6,724 nucleotides of DNA from an uncultured Acidobacteriota bacterium. GTDB taxonomy: Bacteria > Acidobacteriota > Blastocatellia > Pyrinomonadales > Pyrinomonadaceae. The position numbers were made by a program, and so were the translations under genes. The notes under the pieces are model-generated. The model was not told the DNA's origin and did no database searches. It worked only from the letters and a program-made list of their open reading frames with translations. The DNA lies in assembly GCA_946480545.1 (NCBI GenBank), contig CAMLKY010000112.1:1-6724 (forward strand). Direction: 5' to 3'. This document shows, piece by piece, positions 1 through 6,724 of this stretch (position 1 is the first letter of the stretch; every line of letters starts with the position of its first letter).

Positions 1-3
1 GTG

Positions 4-38
4 CTCTTGTCAGAACCGGGAGCCGGTAGCGACCGGGG
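4..38 (+). repeat. REP-like palindromic element, copy A
   Basis: This GC-rich unit contains the core cagaaccgggagccggtagc followed by gaccgggg. It has internal short palindromes (ACCGG-GAG-CCGGT and CGGT-AGCG-ACCG) that could fold into small hairpins. An almost exact inverted copy lies at 173-206, and a further inverted pair lies at 2448-2519. Size, palindromy, intergenic location and head-to-head pairing resemble bacterial REP/REPIN elements. No REP-associated transposase is visible in the window. The unit may extend beyond the left edge. Confidence 0.7.
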
Positions 39-78
39 ATTTGCGGCTGCAATCCGTTCCGGACGCTCTTAACCTCGA

Positions 79-133
79 ATGACGCGGATCGCACAGATCA
101 GATGCGATACATCAGTTTTCTGATCCGCGTCAT
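79..133. repeat. Inverted repeat between REP copies A and B
   Basis: The 12-mer atgacgcggatc (79-90) is exactly reverse-complemented at 122-133, with a 31-nt loop. Further partial copies of the atccgcg word follow at 132-138 and 142-148. The structure is nested inside the A/B pair, so the whole 1-207 stretch is palindrome-rich non-coding DNA beyond the 3' end of thiC. No gene is seen here. It could fold in RNA and help end or stabilise the thiC transcript, but there is no U-tract. Confidence 0.5.
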
Positions 134-172
134 CCGCGAAGATCCGCGGCTAGGAATTCTTAGCTTCGAAGA

Positions 173-206
173 CCCCGGTCGCTACCGCTCCCGGTTCTGA
201 CAAGAG
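173..206 (-). repeat. REP-like palindromic element, copy B
   Basis: This is the reverse complement of copy A (4-38), differing mainly by one missing base in the centre (agcggtag instead of agccggtag). It ends 2 nt before the thiC stop codon, so it begins the 3' untranslated region of thiC. The A/B pair can form a very long stem in either strand's transcript. This is typical of REP doublets downstream of genes, which can protect mRNA ends. That role is inferred here. Confidence 0.7.
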
Positions 207-208
207 TC

Positions 209-2359
<2,151 letters not shown>

Positions 2360-2372
2360 TTTGTGCACTGCG

Positions 2373-2380
2373 ATTTTATA
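2373..2380 (-). promoter_or_regulatory. thiC: Possible thiC promoter -10 box
   Basis: On the minus strand, TATAAAAT is followed after a short gap by the start of the riboswitch P1 helix at 2359. A transcript starting about 2366-2368 would begin just before the aptamer, as expected. No good -35 hexamer is seen at 17 nt; the closest is a weak TTTCAA. The call rests mainly on the -10 match and its position. Confidence 0.4.
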
Positions 2381-2392
2381 CCTCCGTCGTGA

Positions 2393-2427
2393 AGATTTGA
2401 AATTTGAGGGTCGAGATTTGAAATTTG
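2393..2427. repeat. Direct repeat agatttgaaatttg, two copies
   Basis: The 14-mer agatttgaaatttg occurs at 2393-2406 and exactly again at 2414-2427. The period is 21 bp, three times the heptamer period of the neighbouring repeats. It lies just upstream of the putative thiC -10 box, in the region where a -35 box or regulator site would be. It is probably another low-complexity repeat. Confidence 0.7.
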
Positions 2428-2447
2428 CGTCTTGTCAGCACCGCCTC

Positions 2448-2519
2448 TCGTCAGAACCGGGAGCCAGTAGCGACAAGACGCGGAGCCCCGGTCGCTACCG
2501 GCTCCCGGTTCTGACAAGA
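2448..2519. repeat. REPIN-like inverted pair of REP units (copy C)
   Basis: The left arm (2448-2473) carries cagaaccgggagccagtagc. The right arm (2490-2519) is the reverse complement, containing gtcgctaccggctcccggtt. The arms are separated by about 16 nt. These are the same units as A (4-38) and B (173-206). A fragment reading cttgtcagcacc at 2431-2442 looks like the beginning of a further decayed copy. The doublet lies between the thiC promoter region and the divergent plus-strand operon. Confidence 0.8.
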
Positions 2520-2522
2520 CCA

Positions 2523-2553
2523 ATCCAAAATCCAAAATCCAAAATCCAAAATC
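2523..2553. repeat. CAAAATC heptamer tandem repeat, intergenic
   Basis: ATC followed by four perfect CAAAATC units makes 31 nt. This is the reverse complement of the thiC-internal array at 1576-1606 except for one base. It abuts the REPIN-like pair at 2448-2519. Open reading frames across it give [14 protein letters not shown] peptides and are not real genes. The remaining stretch to 2652 shows no strong feature apart from the ribosome binding site of the next gene. Confidence 0.88.
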
Positions 2554-2652
2554 GAAGTCCCTCCCACTGGCACTGTCGTTGCTTGAATTCCTTTTCACTG
2601 ATTTTTTGAACTGAATTCCTACACCGTCTTATCCCCCGGCAAAGGAGCACTT

Positions 2653-2916
2653 ATGGCACGCTGCGAGGTTTGCGGCAATGATTATTATTTGTCGTTCGAA
2701 GTTATAACGGCGGGAAGCCGTCACGTTTTCGATTCGTTTGAATGCGCGATCCATAAGCTTGCGCCCGTGTGCGCACACTGCGGCTGCAAGGTCATCGGAC
2801 ACGGCATCGAGGCAAAGGAGAATTATTTCTGTTGTGCAAACTGCGCCAAATCGGCGGGTGTCGAGGGCGCAGTGGATCACGTATGGGGAAGAGAGCGGAG
2901 CACACCCTCCGCCTGA
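2653..2916 (+). CDS. Small cysteine-rich zinc-ribbon-like protein
   Basis: This 87-aa protein has nine cysteines: a CEVCG knuckle (C4, C7), C31 in SFECAIH, the cluster CAHCGC (C40, C43, C45), and CCANC (C60, C61, C64). H34, H42 and H50 are possible extra ligands. The layout suggests one or two treble-clef or zinc-ribbon folds that bind zinc or another soft metal. There is no signal peptide or membrane segment, so it is likely cytoplasmic. The start is well supported by AAAGGAG at 2641-2647, 5 nt before the ATG. Similar short proteins are, from memory, usually annotated as hypothetical or metallothionein-like; the precise function is unknown. It is the first gene of a plus-strand cluster and ends 20 nt before the BON/SRPBCC gene. 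A second metal-binding protein (4115-4267) in the same cluster supports a metal-handling or stress role. Confidence 0.88.
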   Translation: MARCEVCGNDYYLSFEVITAGSRHVFDSFECAIHKLAPVCAHCGCKVIGHGIEAKENYFCCANCAKSAGVEGAVDHVWGRERSTPSA

Positions 2917-2936
2917 TCAATGTAAGGAGTAAACAG

Positions 2937-4106
2937 ATGAGGAGAAGAGATTATTCAGAACGTGGTATATCGGATTCATTACTCGCCGGCTCTGGCGTAG
3001 TCGCGGCCGGGATCGGCATCGGTATGCTTGCCGCATACCTGTTCGATCCTGATGGCGGCCGCCGTCGACGAGCCCGGATCGGGGACCAATTGACAAGCGC
3101 TGCAAACCGGCTCCCTGAGGCTGTGCGTGTTACGGGTCGCGATCTTTCGAATCGTGCTCGCGGGACGTGGGCCGAAGCCACGCGGATGTTCTCATCCGAT
3201 GACGCCTCGGACCAGGTCGTCGAAGCCCGCGTGCGGACAAAGCTGGGACGCGTCGTTTCTCATCCGCACGCCATCCATGTCCAGGCGCGTAACGGGAATC
3301 TGACGCTCGATGGCGTTGTACTTGCCCGCGAGGTGCCCGAGCTTGTGAAGTCAGTGATGGGGGTCCGCGGCGTTAAGACGGTGGATTGCCGGCTGAAGGA
3401 ATACAACTCGCCCGAAGGCATACCGAGCCTGCAGGGCGGATCGCATCGCGAAGAGGACACGGAGTTCGCCCAACAGAACTGGTCGCCCGCGGCCCGCGTC
3501 GCAGCGGGAGCCGCCGGCACGGCTGCTATCGCGGCCGGAGCCGCGTTGCTCGCACGAAGCGCGACGAACCTGGAGTTCCAGCGACTACTCGGCTTCGGCG
3601 GCGGGCGCACGGCGATCACGATCGACAAGACAATAAACGTCGACGCTCCACCGGATGTCGTTTACGCGTTGTGGTCGAACTTTGAGAATTTCCCGCAGTT
3701 CATGACGAACGTCCTCGAGGTCAAGAACATCGATGACAACCTCTCGCACTGGAAGGTGGCAGGCCCGGCCGGGATCGCGGTCGAATGGGACGCCGAGACG
3801 ACACGCGTTATCCCACAGGAAATGATCGCCTGGAAATCGGTCGAGGGTTCGACGGTTGCTAATGCGGGCTACGTTCTCTTCGAGCCCAATGATCGCGGCG
3901 GCACCGAGGTGACGGTGCGGATCAGCTACAACCCGCCGGCGGGTGCGCTCGGACATGCGATCGCAAAGGCGTTCGGCGCCGATCCGAAATCGGAGATGGA
4001 TCAGGACCTGCTTCGCATGAAGACGCTGCTCGAGACAGGCCAGGCACCGCACGATGCGGCGCAGAGCATTCATCAGTCGACCGGCCGGCGTGGACAGGTG
4101 CATTGA
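2937..4106 (+). CDS. Membrane-anchored BON and SRPBCC domain protein
   Basis: This is a 389-aa protein. I chose the ATG at 2937, preceded by AAGGAG (2924-2929) with 7-nt spacing. The same frame is open upstream but overlaps the previous gene without a ribosome binding site. Residues 15-36 form a glycine-rich hydrophobic segment ending in FDPDGGRRRRAR, a typical positively charged stop-transfer. Residues about 92-153 are a BON domain (VVEARVRTKLGRVVSHP, then GNLTLDGVVL and VRGVKTVDCRL), a fold associated with envelope or phospholipid binding as in OsmY. Residues 184-207 are a second Ala/Gly-rich hydrophobic segment. Residues about 226-367 are an SRPBCC (polyketide cyclase/COQ10-like) domain: ITIDKTINVDAPPDVVYALW, then FPQFM, with a final helix near LLRMKTLLETG. 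This fold usually holds a hydrophobic ligand in its cavity. A membrane-associated stress or lipid-homeostasis role is inferred. The ligand is unknown. Confidence 0.9.
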   Translation: MRRRDYSERGISDSLLAGSGVVAAGIGIGMLAAYLFDPDGGRRRRARIGDQLTSAANRLPEAVRVTGRDLSNRARGTWAEATRMFSSDDASDQVVEARVRTKLGRVVSHPHAIHVQARNGNLTLDGVVLAREVPELVKSVMGVRGVKTVDCRLKEYNSPEGIPSLQGGSHREEDTEFAQQNWSPAARVAAGAAGTAAIAAGAALLARSATNLEFQRLLGFGGGRTAITIDKTINVDAPPDVVYALWSNFENFPQFMTNVLEVKNIDDNLSHWKVAGPAGIAVEWDAETTRVIPQEMIAWKSVEGSTVANAGYVLFEPNDRGGTEVTVRISYNPPAGALGHAIAKAFGADPKSEMDQDLLRMKTLLETGQAPHDAAQSIHQSTGRRGQVH

Positions 4107-4114
4107 GGTGAGAG

Positions 4115-4267
4115 ATGGAGAACATCCAGACGGACGATCAATGTCAGCATCCGGGATGTAAGTGTCCTCGCCCCGCAGCCGGCGATTATTGCGGCGATTA
4201 CTGCCGCGATGCTCAGCAGCGGGGGATGGACAACGACTGCAAGTGCGGACACCCGGAGTGTATGTAA
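4115..4267 (+). CDS. Bacterial metallothionein (SmtA/BmtA-like)
   Basis: This 50-aa protein is short enough to be missed by length-filtered gene calling. Translation gives MENIQTDDQCQHPGCKC, then GDYCGDYC, and ends DCKCGHPECM. It has eight cysteines (C10, C15, C17, C26, C30, C42, C44, C49) and two histidines (H12, H46). The spacing CxxxxCxC ... YCxxxC ... CxCGHxxC matches the prokaryotic metallothionein family, in which Cys thiolates and His hold a Zn cluster, and the YC..xC segment forms a small zinc-finger part. It should bind Zn or Cd in the cytoplasm for storage or detoxification. The start has GAGGTGAG at 4105-4112 overlapping the previous gene's stop, and the intergenic gap is only 8 nt, so it is very likely cotranscribed with the BON/SRPBCC gene. 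No metal-sensing repressor gene is nearby. Confidence 0.88.
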   Translation: MENIQTDDQCQHPGCKCPRPAAGDYCGDYCRDAQQRGMDNDCKCGHPECM

Positions 4268-4276
4268 TGAGGTGGC

Positions 4277-4304
4277 CCACCGTCGATCGCCCCATCGACG
4301 GTGG
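4277..4304 (+). terminator. Perfect hairpin within the operon, terminator-like
   Basis: ccaccgtcgat (4277-4287) pairs perfectly with atcgacggtgg (4294-4304) around a 6-nt loop. It starts 9 nt after the metallothionein stop codon. The following bases are tcattaag, with no T-run, so it is not a classical intrinsic terminator. It may be a partial attenuator, an mRNA-stabilising 3' structure or a processing site separating the metallothionein message from the downstream genes. Confidence 0.55.
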
Positions 4305-4328
4305 TCATTAAGTTGAGAGGAGAATTAG

Positions 4329-4550
4329 ATGGCGAACAAGAGCAAGAACAAGCTAAACCAACCGCCGACGGGTGAGGGCAAGAAGCAGAGCCCGCGCGCG
4401 GGCCGCGATCTGGAGATGGACAAGCGGTCCGAGGTATTGCAGGCAAGCCGAGGGCACGCCGAGCTCAACATGGGTACATCCGAAGACCTGGAACCCGCCG
4501 AACGCGGCGAAGAAACTACGAACCGGAACAGGGAGAAGGCAGGCCGTTAG
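4329..4550 (+). CDS. Small highly hydrophilic protein, probably disordered
   Basis: This 73-aa protein has no cysteine, no membrane segment and almost no hydrophobic core. It is rich in Lys, Arg, Glu, Asn and Gly (starting MANKSKNKLNQPPTGEGKK and ending EETTNRNREKAGR). The start is backed by GAGAGGAG at 4315-4322, 6 nt before the ATG. It lies between the metallothionein and the DoxX gene in the same orientation, 27 nt before the latter. I do not recognise a named family. The composition resembles small stress-related hydrophilins or other intrinsically disordered proteins, but that is only a composition-based guess. Good ribosome binding site and packing in the cluster argue that it is real. 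Confidence 0.72.
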   Translation: MANKSKNKLNQPPTGEGKKQSPRAGRDLEMDKRSEVLQASRGHAELNMGTSEDLEPAERGEETTNRNREKAGR

Positions 4551-4577
4551 ATTTGTGGCGGCGTTAGGGAGGTAGGT

Positions 4578-5003
4578 ATGACCGAGAGATTCTTAGGGAG
4601 GTTTTCGGATGAGATCTACGCGATCCTCCGAATCGTCGCCGGGTTTTTGTTTTTCCTCCACGGGACGCAGAAGTTCTTTGGATGGCCGCCCAGCGGACGT
4701 CCGGCCGGATCTTTGAACGCGATGATGACGGCGGCGGGTGCGATCGAGATGATCGGCGGCTTGATGATCATGCTCGGCTTGCTCGGGGGAATCGCTGCGT
4801 TCATCGCGAGTGGCGAGATGGCGGTCGCGTACTTCATGGTGCACCAGCCGAACGGGGCGTTCCCTATCCAGAACGGCGGCGAAGCTGCCGCGCTCTTCTG
4901 CTTTATTTTTCTGTACATTGCCTCGCGCGGATCCGGTAAGTGGAGTCTCGACTCGCTCCTGTTTCGCCGCGGCGGTAATGACCGTCCTGCCGCAGTTGGC
5001 TGA
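4578..5003 (+). CDS. DoxX family membrane protein
   Basis: This 141-aa protein is predicted to cross the inner membrane four times: residues about 14-34 (LRIVAGFLFFLHGTQKFFGW), 47-70, 71-90 and 102-117 (AALFCFIFLYIAS). The LR(I/L)..G..F..HG..K.FG pattern at the first helix, the GxxExxGG motif (AIEMIGGLMIMLGLL) and the MAVAYFMVH segment with a short NGGEAA loop are hallmarks of the DoxX/DoxD-like family. Members are linked to sulfur/thiosulfate oxidation in archaea and, in mycobacteria, to a membrane redox complex with superoxide dismutase. Many others are uncharacterised. The ribosome binding site AGGGAGG is at 4566-4572, 5 nt before the ATG. It is the last gene of the cluster before a 190-nt non-coding gap. 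A membrane redox or oxidative-stress role is inferred. Confidence 0.93.
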   Translation: MTERFLGRFSDEIYAILRIVAGFLFFLHGTQKFFGWPPSGRPAGSLNAMMTAAGAIEMIGGLMIMLGLLGGIAAFIASGEMAVAYFMVHQPNGAFPIQNGGEAAALFCFIFLYIASRGSGKWSLDSLLFRRGGNDRPAAVG

Positions 5004-5010
5004 GCTCTCT

Positions 5011-5095
5011 TCTTTGCGCCTTTGCGTCGTTGCGGGAAAACATACGCCGGATTATTTAAGGCCTGTTTTCTCGCAAAGCCGCGGAGCCGCAAAGA
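5011..5095. repeat. Imperfect inverted repeat after the DoxX gene
   Basis: The left arm at 5011-5041 (tctttgcgcctttgcg, then tgcgggaaaac) matches the reverse complement of the right arm at 5065-5095 (gttttctcgcaaag, then gagccgcaaaga), with a 23-nt spacer. The arms are about 31 nt each with several mismatches and begin 7 nt after the DoxX stop. This tttgcgcctttgcg type of repeat is different from the REP family at 4-206 and 2448-2519. It may be a dispersed non-coding element, and may also act as a transcript-ending structure for the operon. Confidence 0.6.
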
Positions 5096-5139
5096 AATCC
5101 TATGTCTCGCTGCTTACAAACTCGCCCGAGTTCGGTGGC

Positions 5140-5145
5140 TATAGT
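5140..5145 (+). promoter_or_regulatory. Possible promoter -10 box for the DUF4142 genes
   Basis: TATAGT matches five of six bases of the sigma-70 -10 consensus, about 48 nt upstream of the DUF4142 start at 5193. No convincing -35 hexamer is present at 16-18 nt, so the call is weak. The palindrome at 5154-5167 would lie at or just after the transcription start. Confidence 0.3.
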
Positions 5146-5153
5146 TGCCCTTA

Positions 5154-5167
5154 GCGTTTCGAAACGC
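5154..5167. promoter_or_regulatory. 14-bp perfect palindrome, possible operator
   Basis: gcgtttcgaaacgc is a perfect palindrome located 25 nt before the DUF4142 start codon and 8 nt after the TATAGT box. Its position just downstream of a possible transcription start is where a dimeric repressor could act. Its half-site overlaps no gene. No cognate regulator is in the window, so the role is a guess. Confidence 0.35.
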
Positions 5168-5192
5168 AGAGATACGAGAAGGAGCAAAGGGC

Positions 5193-5600
5193 ATGAATAG
5201 ATTTTTAAGAACAGTCGGTGCTGTTTTCCTATTGGGTTGTGTGATGTCGTTTGTCATGACGACCGAGGCCAGCTTGCAGGACAACTTTTGGAACCAGGCA
5301 GCGTTGGGAAACATGGCGGAAATTATGGCGGGCAATCTGGCGCTCGAACGTTCGCAGAACGAGCAGGTCAAACAGTTCGCGCAGCAGATGGTCGCCGATC
5401 ATACGGCCGCGGGGACCGAGCTTCAGACACTGGCCACAAGCAAAAACGTCACACTACCGACCGCGCTCGCGGCGGATCGACAAGCGGACATGGACAAGCT
5501 CCGGGCACGCAGCGGGACGGACTTCGATCGCGATTTTATGCGAATGATGGTCAAAGACCACGAGCGCATGGTTAAGCTCAGAGCGTGGAACGGATGCTGA
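5193..5600 (+). CDS. DUF4142 domain protein, first paralogue, cut short by a frameshift
   Basis: The product reads to residue 135 before a premature TGA. The start at 5193 has AAGGAG (5179-5184) at 8 nt. Residues 1-26 are an export signal (MNRFLR, hydrophobic core to about residue 22, likely cleavage near TTEA). A weak lipobox-like LLGC is at 13-16. The DUF4142 region begins at DNFW (30-33) and shows MVADHT (H70) and MVKDHE (H123), both conserved in the family, a ferritin-like helical bundle thought to act outside the cytoplasm. After MVKDHERMVKL the frame runs into RAWNGC and stops. The remaining C-terminal helices are coded downstream in another frame (from about 5590). The neighbour at 5935 is an intact paralogue. 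The function of the family is not firmly known. Confidence 0.75.
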   Translation: MNRFLRTVGAVFLLGCVMSFVMTTEASLQDNFWNQAALGNMAEIMAGNLALERSQNEQVKQFAQQMVADHTAAGTELQTLATSKNVTLPTALAADRQADMDKLRARSGTDFDRDFMRMMVKDHERMVKLRAWNGC

Positions 5601-5922
5601 CGCAAAGGCATTCGCGGCGAAGAATCTGCCGGTGATCCAGAATCATCTGACAATGGCGCGGTCGCTGAACGACAGCCTCCGGGGAAACAATCGCGGGAAT
5701 AGCAGCAACAACAATTCGCACGACATGAATGCGAATCGCACGAGCAACACCGGCGGCAGCGATACCGGCGATAACTCCAACAGCGATGCGAACCGGTTCT
5801 CGAACCGGCGGCCAAACGTGAATCGGAATGCGAATGCAAATTCAAACTCGAATACAAATTCAAATTCGAATTCGAACTCGAATCGAAATTCGAACTCGAA
5901 CAACTCGAACGTAAATCGATAG
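5581..5922 (+). pseudogene. C-terminal remainder of the frameshifted DUF4142 gene, with Asn/Ser-rich tail
   Basis: In the frame one base later than 5193-5600, the sequence reads GTDADAKAFAAKNLPVIQNH followed by LTMARSLNDS. This is the missing last part of the DUF4142 domain; compare SDTDARSFAEKTLPTLRRHL in the next gene. There is no start codon with a ribosome binding site, so it is not an independent gene. Between the conserved Leu of MVKL and TDA there are only 10 nt, where the paralogue has 27, so about 17 nt appear to be lost. The tail from about 5680 is almost only Asn, Ser, Arg, Gly and Asp and ends in repeated Asn-Ser pairs. The frame stays open to the stop at 5920-5922, which suggests that the break is recent, or is a sequencing or assembly error. 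Confidence 0.75.
5828..5911 (+). repeat. Hexamer repeat (aattcg/aactcg) coding an Asn-Ser tail
   Basis: Imperfect AAYTCR hexamers (aattca, aactcg, aattcg) run across this stretch, coding Asn-Ser dipeptides with a few Thr and Arg interruptions. The same words appear singly in the next gene (6086-6090 and 6120-6127), coding its NSN linkers. It is a slippage-prone sequence at the end of the broken DUF4142 gene. Confidence 0.8.
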
Positions 5923-5934
5923 CCAAGGGGAAAT

Positions 5935-6555
5935 ATGAGAATTGAGAAGACCCTCCTGACGGTCGCGATCGCGGCGGCCTCGATCCTCGCTTCATGCAGC
6001 CAGCCTCACGAGACGACATCGAACTCGGGTCCCGACAAGACGTCTCTGAGCGGCACGCCCGAGAACCGCACGGCGGCGACGATGAATTCGAATGGCGGCA
6101 CAAATGTCAGCACCCTGAACTCGAATTCGGGACGCGACAACTTCTGGTCCGAGGCGGCGTCGGGGGGAATGGCCGAGGTCGAGCTCGGGCGGCTCGCACA
6201 AACCAAAGCACAGAATCCGGACGTGAAACGTTTTGCCGAGATGATGGTCGCTGATCACACAAAGTCGAACGACGAGCTGAGATCGCTGGCGACAAAAAAG
6301 AATGTCCCGCTCCCGACCTCGATGGGAGCGCGGCACCAGGCCACCATGGACAGGCTGAACGGACTCTCGGGCGCCGAGTTTGATCGGGCGTACGTCGAAG
6401 CGATGGTGCGCGATCACGAAGCGACCGTGCAGTTGTTCGAAGGCCAGACGCAGGGCAGCAGCGACACCGACGCGCGATCGTTCGCGGAGAAGACTCTTCC
6501 GACCCTGCGCCGGCATCTGGAAATGATCAAGGAGATAGACGGAAAGTTGAAGTAA
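5935..6555 (+). CDS. DUF4142 domain lipoprotein, second paralogue
   Basis: This 206-aa protein has a lipoprotein signal: MRIEK, a hydrophobic stretch, and the lipobox LASC with the lipidated Cys at 21. Residues 22-67 form a low-complexity Ser/Thr/Asn/Gly linker. The DUF4142 domain covers about 68-203: DNFWSEAASGGMAEVELG, then MVADHT (H108), NVPLP, FDRAYVEAMVRDHE (H161) and a final helix SFAEKTLPTLRRHLEMI. The protein is therefore probably a membrane-tethered periplasmic helical bundle of ferritin-like type. The two conserved DH pairs could bind metal, but this is unproven. The ribosome binding site AAGGGG (5925-5930) lies 4 nt before the ATG and 3 nt after the upstream stop. It closely resembles the upstream broken copy, which indicates tandem duplication. 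The gap to the next gene is 7 nt. Confidence 0.92.
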   Translation: MRIEKTLLTVAIAAASILASCSQPHETTSNSGPDKTSLSGTPENRTAATMNSNGGTNVSTLNSNSGRDNFWSEAASGGMAEVELGRLAQTKAQNPDVKRFAEMMVADHTKSNDELRSLATKKNVPLPTSMGARHQATMDRLNGLSGAEFDRAYVEAMVRDHEATVQLFEGQTQGSSDTDARSFAEKTLPTLRRHLEMIKEIDGKLK

Positions 6556-6562
6556 GAGAATT

Positions 6563-6724
6563 ATGAAATTAAGAAATATCAGTGAACAGGTAATGGTAAT
6601 TACCGGTGCAACGAGCGGCATCGGACTGACGACCGCTCGTATGGCGGCGGAGAAAGGCTCACAGGTCGTGCTGATCGCGCGTAATGCCGAGGCGCTGCGT
6701 CAGCTTAGTGACGAGATAAACAAC
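6563..6724 (+). CDS. Short-chain dehydrogenase/reductase, N-terminal part
   Basis: The gene runs off the right edge; 54 codons are visible. The protein begins MKLRNISEQVMVITGATSGI, giving the SDR Rossmann motif TGATSGIG (residues 14-21) for NAD(P) binding. It is followed by TTARMAAEKG and the second strand VVLIARN. An Arg (R40) after the second strand favours NADP(H). The substrate cannot be told from this fragment. It starts 7 nt after the DUF4142 lipoprotein stop, so it is likely cotranscribed. The ribosome binding site is weak (aagtaagaga). Confidence 0.92.
   Translation, partial: MKLRNISEQVMVITGATSGIGLTTARMAAEKGSQVVLIARNAEALRQLSDEINN

Noticed and set aside
2361..2609. Plus-strand open frame of 82 codons
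   Set aside because: It is the same repeat region read on the other strand, with no ribosome binding site and no conserved motif.
2604..2632. Promoter for the plus-strand operon (TTGAAC, then a -10 near TTATCC)
   Set aside because: The -35-like word is fair but the -10 word matches poorly. A GAAC/GTCTTA ECF-type reading has a spacer that is too short. Not strong enough to list.
2769..2936. Longer N-terminus for the BON/SRPBCC protein
   Set aside because: It overlaps the well-supported Cys-rich gene in another frame and lacks a ribosome binding site. The ATG at 2937 has AAGGAG and leads directly into the membrane anchor.
3585..4295. Minus-strand open frame of 236 codons
   Set aside because: It is a shadow of the BON/SRPBCC and metallothionein genes; its Arg-rich, low-information protein has no domain.
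5565..5600. Programmed ribosomal frameshift in the first DUF4142 gene
   Set aside because: No classical slippery heptamer or downstream pseudoknot is evident, and several conserved residues are missing at the junction, which points to a deletion instead.
5632..5922. Independent gene starting at 5632 with an Asn/Ser-rich product
   Set aside because: The frame is open upstream of that codon with clear DUF4142 C-terminal sequence, and there is no start signal. It is the detached end of the frameshifted gene.
5992..6621. Minus-strand open frame of 209 codons
   Set aside because: It is a shadow of the DUF4142 lipoprotein gene and the SDR start, with no ribosome binding site or recognisable domain.

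Overview
The window looks like chromosomal DNA from an Acidobacteriota-type bacterium, probably Blastocatellia/Pyrinomonadaceae. This placement is an inference from moderately GC-rich genes, AAGGAG-type ribosome binding sites, the gene families present, and AT-rich period-7 repeats and REP-like palindromes; no marker gene in the window proves it.

Left part, minus strand (about 1-2400). One large gene, thiC (phosphomethylpyrimidine synthase, thiamine biosynthesis), occupies 209-2146. Its leader at 2148-2359 is a TPP riboswitch. The conserved core is all present (P1, P2, P3, CUGAGA, P4/P5 and the Shine-Dalgarno inside the 3' segment). Its optional side arm is swollen to about 140 nt by a tandem heptamer repeat. 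A second heptamer repeat is inserted in frame inside thiC, and a near-identical 31-nt copy lies upstream of the gene. Paired copies of one REP-like palindrome lie on both sides of the thiC unit (4-38 with 173-206, and 2448-2519).

Middle part, plus strand (2653-5003). Five tightly packed genes read as one operon: a 9-cysteine zinc-ribbon-like small protein, a membrane-anchored BON plus SRPBCC protein, a 50-aa SmtA-like metallothionein, a 73-aa very hydrophilic protein, and a DoxX-family membrane protein. An 11-bp hairpin sits between the metallothionein and the 73-aa gene. The theme appears to be envelope, metal and redox stress; this is inferred from the families.

Right part, plus strand (5004-6724). 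A non-coding stretch carries an imperfect inverted repeat, a perfect 14-bp palindrome and a possible -10 box. It is followed by two tandem DUF4142 paralogues and the start of a short-chain dehydrogenase. The first DUF4142 gene is frameshifted: its C-terminal part continues in another frame and ends in an Asn/Ser-rich tail coded by a hexamer repeat. The second is an intact lipoprotein. The window ends inside the dehydrogenase gene.

I do not see a clearly new multi-gene system. The most unusual signals are the repeat-expanded riboswitch, the repeat inserted in thiC, the compact metal/stress operon with a gene that is easy to miss, and the DUF4142 pair with one broken member.
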